In this document: positions 6,653 to 14,660 of the stretch, piece by piece
How positions within the stretch are numbered: position 1 is the stretch's first letter
How the letters are laid out: each line of letters opens with the position of its first letter
Origin: an uncultured Bacillota bacterium
Lineage (GTDB): Bacteria; Bacillota; Clostridia; Peptostreptococcales; Anaerovoracaceae
NCBI GenBank assembly: GCA_946410475.1
Contig: CAMKAM010000011.1
Location: forward strand, 1 to 20,323
DNA: 20,323 nt
Direction: 5' to 3'
Notes under the pieces: generated by a model
What the model was told of the DNA's origin: nothing
The model's input: only the letters and a program-made list of their open reading frames with translations
The model's database searches: none
Position numbers and translations under genes: made by a program

Positions 6653-7621
6653 ATGAAAAACATTTATATAAAAGATATGAAAACAGGTGAAGAGATCACG
6701 AGCTTTTTCATGATCAAGGCGATCGCCATCAAGGTGGGGTCGAACAGGAAAGCCTACCTGGACATGACGCTCGGTGACAATACAGGAGAAGTCACAGCCA
6801 AGAAATGGAACGTGGCTGACGAGGAATACGAGACTCTCAGCAAATACTCGGTCGGAGACGTTATCAAGGTCAGGGCTGAGGTTAAAGAGTGGAACAAGAT
6901 GCAGCAGCTGATCATATCGAGGATCAGGTACGCAGCGCCGGACGACGGAATAGATATCAAGGATTTCATCAAGGCCGCCCCGGAGGATCCGGAGGTGATG
7001 TACGACTTTATAATGCGCGCGATAGAGACGATATCGGACGATGATCTGAAAAAGCTCTGCCGTTACAACATGGAGATGAACCGTGAGAAACTGATGTACT
7101 GGCCTGCGGCATCGAAAAACCATCATGCCGAGAGGTCTGGCCTCCTATGGCATATCAAGCGGATGCTCGCATCGGGCATAGCTCTGTGCGGGGTATACAC
7201 GAACCTCGATCCGGATCTTGTCATTGCCGGGGTCGTGCTCCACGATATCGAGAAACTGACAGAGATCAATTCCGACGAGCAGGGCATCTCAGACGGGTAT
7301 TCGTTCGAAGGTCTCATGCTCGGACATATAGTACAGGGAGTCAAGGTGCTGGATGCACAGATGACACAGATGGGCTTCCCTCATGAAAAGAAGATTATGA
7401 TAGAACATATGATACTCTCGCACCATTACGAGCCGGAGTACGGCAGCCCGAAAAGGCCGCTGTTCCCGGAGGCGGAGCTGCTCCACTATCTCGATATGAT
7501 GGATGCGAAGATGTATGATATGGAAGAGGCTGTCGAAATGACAGAGCCCGGAGAGTTCAGTCAGAGAGTATGGACACTGGACAACAGACGCATATACAGA
7601 AGGCTGGACGATAAGAAATGA
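6653..7621 (+). CDS. yhaM: 3'-5' exoribonuclease of the YhaM family (OB fold plus HD domain)
   Basis: 322-residue cytosolic nuclease-type protein that in Firmicutes trims RNA 3' ends, and can act on DNA, using Mn2+. The N-terminal half (about 14-92) is an OB-fold nucleic-acid-binding domain (YLDMTLGDNTGEVTAKKW). The HD domain carries NHH at 156-158, H167 (GLLWHIKRM), H197-D198 (VVLHDIEKL), H225 and H257-H258 as probable metal ligands. The usual HDIGK is HDIEK here. The length is typical. A modest GGAGA (6641-6645) precedes ATG 6653. Its stop overlaps the recD2 start by four bases (ATGA), so the two are translationally coupled. Confidence 0.9.
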   Translation: MKNIYIKDMKTGEEITSFFMIKAIAIKVGSNRKAYLDMTLGDNTGEVTAKKWNVADEEYETLSKYSVGDVIKVRAEVKEWNKMQQLIISRIRYAAPDDGIDIKDFIKAAPEDPEVMYDFIMRAIETISDDDLKKLCRYNMEMNREKLMYWPAASKNHHAERSGLLWHIKRMLASGIALCGVYTNLDPDLVIAGVVLHDIEKLTEINSDEQGISDGYSFEGLMLGHIVQGVKVLDAQMTQMGFPHEKKIMIEHMILSHHYEPEYGSPKRPLFPEAELLHYLDMMDAKMYDMEEAVEMTEPGEFSQRVWTLDNRRIYRRLDDKK

Positions 7622-9831
7622 CAGAGATATCCGGAACTCTCAGCCGAATAGTATTCAGAAGCGAAGAGACAGGGTATACGGTCGCAGTACTCGATACGGA
7701 GGGCGAGCGTATATCGATCGTAGGTAAGATGCTGCAATGCAGCGTCGGTGCTTCGTATGCCCTGAGAGGCGATTTCATGGTGCACCCGAAGTACGGAGAA
7801 CAGTTCTCTTTCACAGAATGTGAGAGCAGGATGCCTGAGGATATAGAGGGCATCCTCAGTTTTCTTTCCTCAGGCGCTGTCAAAGGGATCGGCCAGAAGA
7901 CGGCTGCGCTTATAGTGAACGCCTTCGGAAACGACACGTTCAAAGTACTTGAGAACGAGCCTGAGAGGCTGCTGGAGCTGCCGGGCATAGGAAAAAAGAA
8001 ACTTGAAGACATCACTGCCTCTTTCGGGGAGCAGAGGGTGCTCGCTGACATCGCGGTGTTCTTCGAGCAGTATGACATCGGTCTTACAGAAGTCAGAAGG
8101 CTCTACAACGTCTACGGAAAAGACACGGTCGAAAGAGTCAGCGAGGAACCGTACAGGGTCGTCGATGACGTATTCGGCGTGGGGTTCCTGCGGGCGGATC
8201 TGATGGCCAAGAAGATGGGCGTCGATCCGGAGGATCCGATGAGGATCAAGAGCGCCGCCCTTCACGTCCTTAAGGAAGGGGCGGCTTCGGGCAATACCTT
8301 CCTGCCGAAGGATGAACTCTGCCGCAGGACGGCCCAGCTGATAGAGGTGGCCGGGGAACTGATCGAAGACAGTCTGATCGACCTGATGTTCGAAGGGCGA
8401 GTCAGGATAGAAAAACTCGAAGGGAGAGATGTAGTCTACCTGATGGCTTACTTCAGGGCGGAGACTGAGGTCGCTTCCGACATAGTCAGACTGTGCCAGA
8501 GCACACCGAAAATGATAGACACGGATACTGAGGTCCTGATAGAGCAGAGCGGCAAGAGGGCAGGCGTGGATTTCAGCGAAAAACAGAAAAAGGCGATAGC
8601 CACGTCTCTCGCATCTCCTGTCAGTGTGATCACAGGCGGCCCTGGAACCGGCAAGACGACTGTCATCAATGGTATCATGGATATATTGAAAGAAGCCGGA
8701 CTGAAGACTGCGATAGCGGCGCCGACGGGCAGGGCGGCAAAGCGTATCACTGAGACGACGGGCTATGAGGCTTCCACGATACACCGACTGCTCGAATATA
8801 CGTATGCCGATGACGAGGAGAACCTGAGGTTCGGAAAAAACAGAGAGGATCCGCTTGATGCGGATGCTGTGATAATAGACGAGATGTCGATGGTGGATCT
8901 GCTTCTGATGCAGGCGCTGCTGCGTGCGCTCACCGACGGTACTAGGCTGCTGATGGTGGGAGACGCCGACCAGCTGCCGCCGGTCGGAGCAGGCAATGTG
9001 CTGGGCGACCTGATCGCAAGCGAATATGTGGAGCAGGTCGAACTGAAGGAGATATTCAGACAGGCCGAGGAGAGCCTGATCGTTGTCAATGCGCACAGGA
9101 TCAATCACGGGGAGTATCCCGTCAGCAACGAGAGGGACAAGGACTTTTTCTTCGTGACGAGAGATACTGAGGAGCAGATGGTGGAGACGATCAAGGACCT
9201 CGTATCGAACAGACTTCCGGCTCATTATACACAGTATGATCCGATGCGAGATATCCAGGTGATGACGCCGACCAGAAAAGGTCACATCGGAACGAGGAAC
9301 CTGAACGAGGAACTCCAGAAGATACTGAACCCGCCCGCGCCGACAAAGGCAGAAAAGCGCTTTGGCGGCAAATCGTTTCGCGAGGGCGACAAGGTGATGC
9401 AGATAAAGAACAACTATGACATCGGCTGGAAGAAGATAGATGATTTCGAGGAAGGCCAGGGCGTGTTCAACGGCGACATGGGCGTCATAGACAGGATCGA
9501 CAGCGATTACGGAAAGCTGACAGTGATATTTGACGACACGAGATATGTCACATACGACTTCACTGAGCTGGACCAGCTGGAGCCGGCTTACGCAGTCACG
9601 GTGCACAAAAGCCAGGGAAGCGAGTTCCCGGTGATCGTGATGCCGATATCGTGGGTACCGCCTATGCTGGCGACCAGGAACCTGCTGTATACGGCGGTGA
9701 CGAGGGGCAAAGACCTTGTCGTGCTGGTCGGATCAAGGAAACGGATGGACGCGATGGTCGACAACAACAGCATCAGCGAAAGGTGGTCGGGACTTGGCGT
9801 CAGGCTGAAGTCTCTGCTGGCAAAGGTGTAA
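7618..9831 (+). CDS. recD2: RecD2-type ATP-dependent 5'-3' DNA helicase
   Basis: 737-residue superfamily 1B helicase of the RecD2 (RecD-like, RecBC-independent) type, implicated in replication-fork and mismatch-related repair in Gram-positives. Order: N-terminal OB-like domain (TLSRIVFRSEETGYTVAVL); helix-hairpin-helix motifs VKGIGQKTA (88-96) and LPGIGKKKL (121-129); Walker A GGPGTGKTT (340-348); Walker B VIIDEMSMVD (418-427); GDADQLPPVG (448-457) and VHKSQGSEF (662-670) near the C terminus. All helicase motifs look intact. The start overlaps yhaM by four bases and there is only a weak RBS, which fits coupling. No recB or recC is nearby. Confidence 0.95.
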   Translation: MTEISGTLSRIVFRSEETGYTVAVLDTEGERISIVGKMLQCSVGASYALRGDFMVHPKYGEQFSFTECESRMPEDIEGILSFLSSGAVKGIGQKTAALIVNAFGNDTFKVLENEPERLLELPGIGKKKLEDITASFGEQRVLADIAVFFEQYDIGLTEVRRLYNVYGKDTVERVSEEPYRVVDDVFGVGFLRADLMAKKMGVDPEDPMRIKSAALHVLKEGAASGNTFLPKDELCRRTAQLIEVAGELIEDSLIDLMFEGRVRIEKLEGRDVVYLMAYFRAETEVASDIVRLCQSTPKMIDTDTEVLIEQSGKRAGVDFSEKQKKAIATSLASPVSVITGGPGTGKTTVINGIMDILKEAGLKTAIAAPTGRAAKRITETTGYEASTIHRLLEYTYADDEENLRFGKNREDPLDADAVIIDEMSMVDLLLMQALLRALTDGTRLLMVGDADQLPPVGAGNVLGDLIASEYVEQVELKEIFRQAEESLIVVNAHRINHGEYPVSNERDKDFFFVTRDTEEQMVETIKDLVSNRLPAHYTQYDPMRDIQVMTPTRKGHIGTRNLNEELQKILNPPAPTKAEKRFGGKSFREGDKVMQIKNNYDIGWKKIDDFEEGQGVFNGDMGVIDRIDSDYGKLTVIFDDTRYVTYDFTELDQLEPAYAVTVHKSQGSEFPVIVMPISWVPPMLATRNLLYTAVTRGKDLVVLVGSRKRMDAMVDNNSISERWSGLGVRLKSLLAKV

Positions 9832-9845
9832 CAGAGTGATAATAT
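9817..9845 (+). promoter_or_regulatory. candidate promoter for comF-macrodomain genes
   Basis: CTGGCA (9817-9822, 4 of 6), a 17-base spacer and TAATAT (9840-9845) with a TGA extension. It straddles the recD2 stop codon. The 79-base gap to comF also holds a small hairpin (TCCGG 9879-9883 with CCGGA 9890-9894) just before the AAAGGA ribosome binding site. Moderately supported; read-through from recD2 is also possible. Confidence 0.45.
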
Positions 9846-9910
9846 ATCGATAGGATAGCTCAGGGGTATCGGTCACGATCCGGACAGGACCGGAAGAAAG
9901 GATCATTCAG

Positions 9911-10744
9911 GTGAAGATGACCGATATGATAAGCGAAGCGCTCGATATGCTGTTCCCACGGGGCATATACTGCATTTGCTGCGGCAGCATACTCGACGGC
10001 AGCAGGCCGTACGCAGTATGCGACGACTGCCTGGGAAAGTTCAGCTGGATCACCGAGGACACGTGCTCGGTATGCGGCAAGCCGCTCTCCGCGATGAACA
10101 GAAAGCGCAGGATCTGTTATTCCTGCGCAGAGAGGGAGCACAGCTTCGACAAAGGATATACCTGCGCCCAGTACGGGCTGTATGAACGCGCGATAGTGAT
10201 GGACCTGAAATACAGGGACAAGAGCTATCTGACCGGCTCTGTCGGAAGGATAATGGCTGACAGGATAGAGGCGGAGCTTGGGGCGGACCTGCCATGGGAC
10301 GCTGTCACATGGGTGCCCGTGCACCGGAAGCGGCTGGCCGAGAGAGGATACGATCAGGCGGAACTGATAGCCACGGCATTCATGGATGCGATGGCTGAAA
10401 AGACGGAGCGCACGGAAAGACCCGGCGGGATGCCGTCATTGGAAGGGCTCCTCGAGAGAGCGCAGAGCACGCGGCCGATGAAGGACCTCGGACTGATGGA
10501 GCGCATGGAAAACGTTTCCGGTGCATTCAGAGTTAAAAGAGAAGAGAATGTCCGCGGGAAAAAGATATTGATAATAGATGACGTATATACTACGGGCGCA
10601 ACACTTGATGCCTGCGCGATCGCCCTTAAGGCAGCGGGCGCAAGGCGTGTCGAAGTCCTGACATTCGCATCAGGCGGGGACTATGCGGGCACGCGCGGCG
10701 AAGATGACCCGGATGAAGGATATGATCGGAAGGAACGGAGGTGA
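9911..10744 (+). CDS. comF: ComF family phosphoribosyltransferase-like protein
   Basis: 277-residue ComF-type protein; in competent bacteria ComF aids single-stranded DNA uptake, though the family is common in species not known to be competent. The N terminus is a cysteine-rich zinc-binding region: C21/C23/C24, C37/C40, C52/C55 and C69/C72, enough for two Zn sites. The rest is a type I phosphoribosyltransferase fold ending with the PRPP-loop motif ILIIDDVYTTGAT (about 219-231). A GTG start at 9911 is preferred, with AAAGGA (9897-9902) eight bases upstream; ATG 9917 is the alternative but has no well-spaced site. The insertion around 165-200 is longer than in short ComF proteins. Its stop lies inside the RBS of the macrodomain gene, so they are likely co-translated. 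Confidence 0.88.
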   Translation: MKMTDMISEALDMLFPRGIYCICCGSILDGSRPYAVCDDCLGKFSWITEDTCSVCGKPLSAMNRKRRICYSCAEREHSFDKGYTCAQYGLYERAIVMDLKYRDKSYLTGSVGRIMADRIEAELGADLPWDAVTWVPVHRKRLAERGYDQAELIATAFMDAMAEKTERTERPGGMPSLEGLLERAQSTRPMKDLGLMERMENVSGAFRVKREENVRGKKILIIDDVYTTGATLDACAIALKAAGARRVEVLTFASGGDYAGTRGEDDPDEGYDRKERR

Positions 10745-10750
10745 GCCGAT

Positions 10751-11266
10751 ATGACGGGAAAGATAGAACTGAGACAAGGTGATATCACGAAAGTAAGAGA
10801 CGTTGAGGCGATAGCCAATGCTGCGAACAAGTCGCTTCTCGGAGGCGGCGGAGTAGACGGAGCGATCCACAGGGCGGCAGGCCCGCGTCTGCTCGAAGAA
10901 TGCAGGACGCTGCACGGCTGCGAGACAGGTGAAGCGAAGATAACGAAAGGATATGATCTTCCGTGCGGATATGTTGTCCATACACCGGGACCGATCTGGC
11001 ACGGCGGAAACAAGGGAGAAGAGGAACTGCTTGCCGCATGTTACAGGAACTGCCTTAAGAGATGCTCGGAAAACGGCATCAGATCGATAGCCTTCCCGTC
11101 GATATCGACAGGCATATACGGTTATCCGCTTGGAAAAGCGGCGCCTCTGGCGGTGAAGACCGTAAGAGAATATATGGACGAGCATCCTGACGATCTGGAC
11201 CTCGTTTGCTGGGTCCTGTTCGACAGCAGGACATACGCTGCTTACGAGGCGGCTTTGGCCGAGTGA
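10751..11266 (+). CDS. macrodomain protein, O-acetyl-ADP-ribose deacetylase / ADP-ribosylhydrolase type
   Basis: 171-residue single macrodomain protein of the YmdB/MacroD class, which hydrolyses O-acetyl-ADP-ribose and can remove ADP-ribose from acidic residues. The catalytic Asn and Asp of the class are visible in IANAANKSLLGGGGVDGAIH (N26, D36), and the phosphate-binding loop is PSISTGIYGYP (about 116-126). VVHTPGPIW is the expected core strand. Length is normal. GGAGGTGA (10737-10744) gives a strong RBS that overlaps the comF stop. No ADP-ribosyltransferase or sirtuin is adjacent, so its substrate here is unknown. It should act in the cytosol. Confidence 0.92.
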   Translation: MTGKIELRQGDITKVRDVEAIANAANKSLLGGGGVDGAIHRAAGPRLLEECRTLHGCETGEAKITKGYDLPCGYVVHTPGPIWHGGNKGEEELLAACYRNCLKRCSENGIRSIAFPSISTGIYGYPLGKAAPLAVKTVREYMDEHPDDLDLVCWVLFDSRTYAAYEAALAE

Positions 11267-11342
11267 GACCTGTGCGTCCCGGAACGGCGGCGGATCGAAG
11301 AAAAGCAAATAGACGACAAGCAAAATGACGAAGGGGAAAAAG

Positions 11343-11765
11343 ATGGAACCGTACAAACACACAGTTCATTATTACGAAACTGACAAAATGGGGATAACAC
11401 ATCATTCGAACTATATCAGATGGATGGAGGAGGCCAGAGTCGACTTTCTCAGGAAGATCGGATGGGACTATGCGAGGATGGAGGAAGAAGGCGTGATATC
11501 GCCCGTTCTCGGAGTAGAATGCGAGATCAAGAAATCGACGAAGTTCGATGAGGACGTCTATATCAGGACCAGGATACTTGAAATGGGACCGATAAAAATG
11601 AAGTTCGAGTACGTGATGGAGGATACTGAAGGAAAGCTCGTCGCAAGGGGCGTATCGAAGCACTGCTTCATCGGACCGACGGGCGTACCGATGAGACTCA
11701 ACAGGAGCAAGCCGGAATTCTACGAAGAAATGAAAAAGTTGTGTGAAGAGGGAAAACAGGACTGA
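11343..11765 (+). CDS. acyl-CoA thioesterase of the 4HBT/YbgC family
   Basis: 140-residue hotdog-fold thioesterase hydrolysing an acyl-CoA of unknown chain type. The YbgC-like active-site segment is clear: VHYYETDKMGITHHSNYIRWMEEAR, split as catalytic D14 with H20/H21 and the following aromatic helix. The remainder (TRILEMGPIKMKFEY, ARGVSKHCFI) fits the hotdog sheet. I choose ATG 11343 because AAGGGG (11331-11336) is six bases upstream; ATG 11325 would add six residues but has no RBS. It follows the macrodomain gene after about 75 bases with no terminator seen, so it may belong to the same transcript. Confidence 0.9.
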   Translation: MEPYKHTVHYYETDKMGITHHSNYIRWMEEARVDFLRKIGWDYARMEEEGVISPVLGVECEIKKSTKFDEDVYIRTRILEMGPIKMKFEYVMEDTEGKLVARGVSKHCFIGPTGVPMRLNRSKPEFYEEMKKLCEEGKQD

Positions 11766-11781
11766 TTTTCATTCGTCATTG

Positions 11782-11790
11782 TGTTAAAAT
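11782..11790 (+). promoter_or_regulatory. extended -10 promoter for the raiA RNA
   Basis: TGTTAAAAT (TGn plus TAAAAT at 11785-11790), 16 bases after the thioesterase stop. The -35 region (CTGATT at 11762-11767) matches poorly. The expected start near 11797 coincides with the first hairpin of the RNA. Confidence 0.6.
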
Positions 11791-11796
11791 GCTCGA

Positions 11797-12010
11797 AAGA
11801 CCGTTACCCGGTCTGTGATTGAAAGGCCAGGCCAGCTGCGGGCAAAAGGTCCCACGTAAGCCGTGAGCAGGAAGCCTCGGTGATCATGGCGCAGTTTAGA
11901 AGTAAGTCCTCGGAGAAACTCCGGTCAAGGCAGGTGTGGGGGCAAAGATCAGGTCAGCGGGTATCGGTTTTTTAGTCCGGAAAAGGACGGGATACAACAT
12001 CTGCGGTATG
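11797..12010 (+). ncRNA. raiA RNA (raiA motif)
   Basis: A structured, non-coding, G-rich stretch of about 214 bases directly upstream of raiA, the genomic position that defines the raiA motif RNA known from Clostridia and Actinobacteria. It has several hairpins: AGACCG/CGGTCT (11798-11803 with 11809-11814), CGGAG/CTCCG (11911-11915 with 11919-11923), and a nested pair GTATC/GATAC (11961-11965 with 11991-11995) around GTCC/GGAC (11975-11978 with 11985-11988). TGATT (11816-11820) can pair with AATCA (12012-12016) to close the whole. No open frame with an RBS is present. An extended -10 lies just upstream. In Clostridium it has been linked to sporulation and stress, but its mechanism is not settled. 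Ends are approximate; identity rests on position, size and structure, not on a covariance search. Confidence 0.8.
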
Positions 12011-12031
12011 TAATCAGACAATCATTTGATG

Positions 12032-12060
12032 TTGTGATATATATAGAAAATTGCTATAAT
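12032..12060 (+). promoter_or_regulatory. promoter of raiA-cdaA-cdaR-ahcY
   Basis: TTGTGA (12032-12037, 4 of 6), a 17-base spacer and TATAAT (12055-12060) with TGC extension. This is separate from the RNA promoter, so the protein operon could be expressed independently of the upstream RNA. The leader is about 30 bases with AGGAGGG at 12082-12088. Confidence 0.7.
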
Positions 12061-12095
12061 ATCCATATAGCAAATTATTCATAGGAGGGCACGTT

Positions 12096-12620
12096 ATGAA
12101 GATATTGATAACAAGCAAAAACGTCAAAGCAACAGACGATCTCAAAGATACAATCCAGAAAAAAATGTCAAAGCTTGACAAGTATTTTTCCGAAGACATC
12201 GGCGCCAATGTAATGCTTACGGAAGAACGCGGCAGACAGAAAATAGAGGCCACTATCAAAGTGAAGAGCATGATCTTCCGCGCTGAAGACAAGTCGGGCG
12301 ATTTCTACACAGGAATAGATAACGTCGTTGAAAAACTCTCGTCCCAGATGTCGAGATTCAAGAAAAAGATACAGAAAAAGCACAGAGATTCTAAAGAATT
12401 CGTATTCGCAGACTGGCCGGAACCCGAAGCTGAGGAAGAAGGCGTAGTCGTAAAGAGAAAGAGATTCGAACTCGAGCCGATGACAGTCGATGAGGCTGTC
12501 GTTCAGATGGAGATGCTCGAGCACAATTTCTTCGTATTCCTCAACATGGAGACTGACAGTGTCAATGTTGTGTACAAGCGCAGTGATAACAACTACGGAG
12601 TACTGGAGACCACTTATTGA
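12096..12620 (+). CDS. raiA: ribosome hibernation-promoting factor, long form (RaiA/HPF)
   Basis: 174-residue long HPF that binds the 30S decoding region and, through its C-terminal domain, dimerises 70S ribosomes into inactive 100S particles. The N-terminal S30AE domain (about 1-100) starts MKILITSKNVKATDDLKD and includes the basic helix RFKKKIQKKHRD. A short acidic linker (108-116) is followed by the dimerisation domain (about 120-174: KRFELEPMTVDEAVVQMEM, FFVFLN, VNVVYKRSDNNYG). AGGAGGG (12082-12088) sets the start. Its TGA stop overlaps the cdaA ATG (TGATG). The raiA RNA and a dedicated promoter lie upstream. Confidence 0.95.
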   Translation: MKILITSKNVKATDDLKDTIQKKMSKLDKYFSEDIGANVMLTEERGRQKIEATIKVKSMIFRAEDKSGDFYTGIDNVVEKLSSQMSRFKKKIQKKHRDSKEFVFADWPEPEAEEEGVVVKRKRFELEPMTVDEAVVQMEMLEHNFFVFLNMETDSVNVVYKRSDNNYGVLETTY

Positions 12621-13465
12621 TGAAAGAATTTATGGACAACATCGTGTCGGGGATACAGATAAATGATATCCTCGACATACTGATAGTTGCCTTCATAATC
12701 TACAAATTACTTGGACTTATCAGACAGAGCAGAGCCGAACAGCTTGTTAAGGGTCTGCTCCTTCTGGTTGTTATTATGGTGCTGTCGGGATTCCTGCACC
12801 TTTACACCATCCACTGGATACTTTCGAACACGATGACCGTAGGACTCGTCGCGCTCGTTGTCGTGTTCCAGCCTGAGCTTCGGCGCGGACTGGAGCATCT
12901 GGGCCGCGGCAAATGGCTGAACGCGTTCCGTCCTGTGGAGAAGGCGGATGTGCAGCATATCGTAACGAATATCGTGGAGGCGGTGGAGAACGCCTCTGCT
13001 ACCAGGACGGGAATGCTGCTCGTATTCGAGAGGCAAACAGCGCTCGAGGATATATGTGAGACAGGAACGATCATCAATTCCGACATCACGCCGGAGATGA
13101 TCGGGAATATATTCTACGAAGGAGCTCCGCTTCATGACGGAGCTGTAATAGTCCGCTACGACAAACTGTACGCGGCAGGATGCGTCCTTCCCCTCACGGA
13201 GGACAAGACGCTTCCGAGGTCGCTGGGCACAAGGCACAAGGCAGGACTCGGCATCACTGAAAAGTCCGATGCTTTTGTCGTGATAGTATCTGAAGAGACA
13301 GGTATCATCTCATACTGCAGGGATGGGCATATCACGAGATACGTCGATTCAAAAACGATCGAAAAAGAGCTCCTCAGTGTATATCTCAACGAACCGGATG
13401 ATGAAAAACTGAGAAACGTCAAGAAGGCGATAGACAAGGCAGGAGGGAAAAAGGATGTTCAATAA
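12620..13465 (+). CDS. cdaA: membrane diadenylate cyclase CdaA
   Basis: 281-residue enzyme condensing two ATP into c-di-AMP, the essential Gram-positive second messenger controlling potassium and osmolyte balance. Three membrane helices (about 16-34, 44-60, 68-86) precede the cytosolic DAC domain. The catalytic DGA is at 173-175 (GAPLHDGAVIV); the second ATP-binding motif, normally RHR, reads RHK (205-207, GTRHKAGLGITE), a conservative change. VVIVSEETGIIS follows. Start: ATG 12620 overlaps the raiA stop; a TTG at 12617 would be in frame but is less likely. GGAG at 12605-12608 is 11 bases away, so coupling probably matters. The cdaR gene overlaps its 3' end. Confidence 0.95.
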   Translation: MKEFMDNIVSGIQINDILDILIVAFIIYKLLGLIRQSRAEQLVKGLLLLVVIMVLSGFLHLYTIHWILSNTMTVGLVALVVVFQPELRRGLEHLGRGKWLNAFRPVEKADVQHIVTNIVEAVENASATRTGMLLVFERQTALEDICETGTIINSDITPEMIGNIFYEGAPLHDGAVIVRYDKLYAAGCVLPLTEDKTLPRSLGTRHKAGLGITEKSDAFVVIVSEETGIISYCRDGHITRYVDSKTIEKELLSVYLNEPDDEKLRNVKKAIDKAGGKKDVQ

Positions 13466-14657
13466 CAACAAAGTGAACATGATCATTTCGCTCCTTTGCG
13501 CGATAGCGCTCTGGTTCTATGTGGTGGGGCAGGTCGATCCAAAAACAGAAAAGAAGTTCGGTGATGTGCCTATAGAATTCATCAACGAGGACAGCCTTAC
13601 TGACAACGGCCTTGCCGTGTCTGATATAGATTTCGATACAGCGACGGTGACACTGGAAGGAAACCGGGCCGATCTCAACAGGATCGACAAAGACAATATC
13701 CGTATAACAGCGGACCTGAGAGATCTGCCGAAGGGAACGAATACGGTGACCCTCAAGGCGACAGTCCCGAAAGAGGCGGAACTGGTTTCAACGGCGCCGG
13801 AAACGATCGATGTCGTTATCGAAGACAGAGTCACTGAATCCAAACCTGTCGAGCTGAAGTTCAAGGGCGAAGCCGAAGAAGGGATGGAACCCGGAGACTT
13901 CCGCATCTCACCTGATAATATTCAGGTGGCCGGTGCCAGGTCGCAGGTCGACAAAGTCGAAGCAGTAGTGGCTACGATAGACCTTTCGAAGATAAATGAG
14001 ACAGGAAGCGAATTCAACGTCAAAGCAGTCCCGGTAAACAAAAAGGGAAAAAGAGTACGGAACGTTACTCTGTCGACAAGGATGGTCAATGTGGAATGCA
14101 AGATGCTCACCACAAAAGAAGTCGATCTCAATGTTGAAACAGTGGGCGAGGTCGCGGATGATATCCAGGTCGATGAGATACAGATACCCGAAAAGGTAGT
14201 CATAAGAGGCGAGAAGGGGTATCTCGATGAGGTCGACAGCATAGACGCTGCTGATGTAGACATCAGTTCGGTGAAGGAAACGACGGAACTTCCGATCGAG
14301 GTATATCTGCCGTATGGGATAGAACTGGCGGACGAATCCGAGAATATATCTGTCAAAGTCGTTATCAAAGATCTTGCAAGCCAGGAGTTCGAGATATCGT
14401 CGAGCAGCGTCAGTCTGAACAATGTCCCGGACGGGTTTTCCGGCACGATGGAAGAGAAGACTTTGAAAGTGACAGTCAAGGCAGCTGACAGCGTTCTTGA
14501 GTCGCTTACTGCAGAGGACATAGCTTTGTCGGCTGATCTGAGCGGACTGGAAGCCGGAACGCATTCCGTCAAGATAAAGGCCGAATGCGCGAAGGATGTT
14601 AGCAGCATCGAGGTCATGCCGGACAGAGGCGAGATCACGATCAGAGAAAAGGAATAA
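13455..14657 (+). CDS. cdaR: CdaA regulatory protein CdaR (YbbR domains)
   Basis: 400-residue membrane-anchored, extracytoplasmic partner of CdaA that modulates cyclase activity. A single N-terminal membrane segment (about 9-27, ISLLCAIALWFYVVGQ) is followed by a series of about four YbbR repeats of roughly 80 residues, seen as repeated VTLEG/VQVAGARSQVDKVEAV/VVIRGEKGYLDEVDSI-type strands. No enzymatic motif is present. ATG 13455 overlaps the cdaA stop by 11 bases, and AGGAGGG (13441-13447) is well spaced. In Bacillus the next gene is glmM; here it is ahcY, three bases after the stop. Confidence 0.93.
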   Translation: MFNNNKVNMIISLLCAIALWFYVVGQVDPKTEKKFGDVPIEFINEDSLTDNGLAVSDIDFDTATVTLEGNRADLNRIDKDNIRITADLRDLPKGTNTVTLKATVPKEAELVSTAPETIDVVIEDRVTESKPVELKFKGEAEEGMEPGDFRISPDNIQVAGARSQVDKVEAVVATIDLSKINETGSEFNVKAVPVNKKGKRVRNVTLSTRMVNVECKMLTTKEVDLNVETVGEVADDIQVDEIQIPEKVVIRGEKGYLDEVDSIDAADVDISSVKETTELPIEVYLPYGIELADESENISVKVVIKDLASQEFEISSSSVSLNNVPDGFSGTMEEKTLKVTVKAADSVLESLTAEDIALSADLSGLEAGTHSVKIKAECAKDVSSIEVMPDRGEITIREKE

Positions 14658-14660
14658 CAA

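Noticed and set aside
7870..9606. 578-codon open frame on the minus strand opposite recD2
   Set aside because: Antisense shadow of recD2 with no recognisable domain and His/Arg/Leu-rich random composition.
9879..9894. Terminator between recD2 and comF
   Set aside because: The stem TCCGG/CCGGA is only five pairs and no T run follows.
11797..12010. Cobalamin or other riboswitch, or RNase P RNA
   Set aside because: I could not find the conserved cobalamin-box or RNase P core sequences; gene context points to raiA RNA instead.
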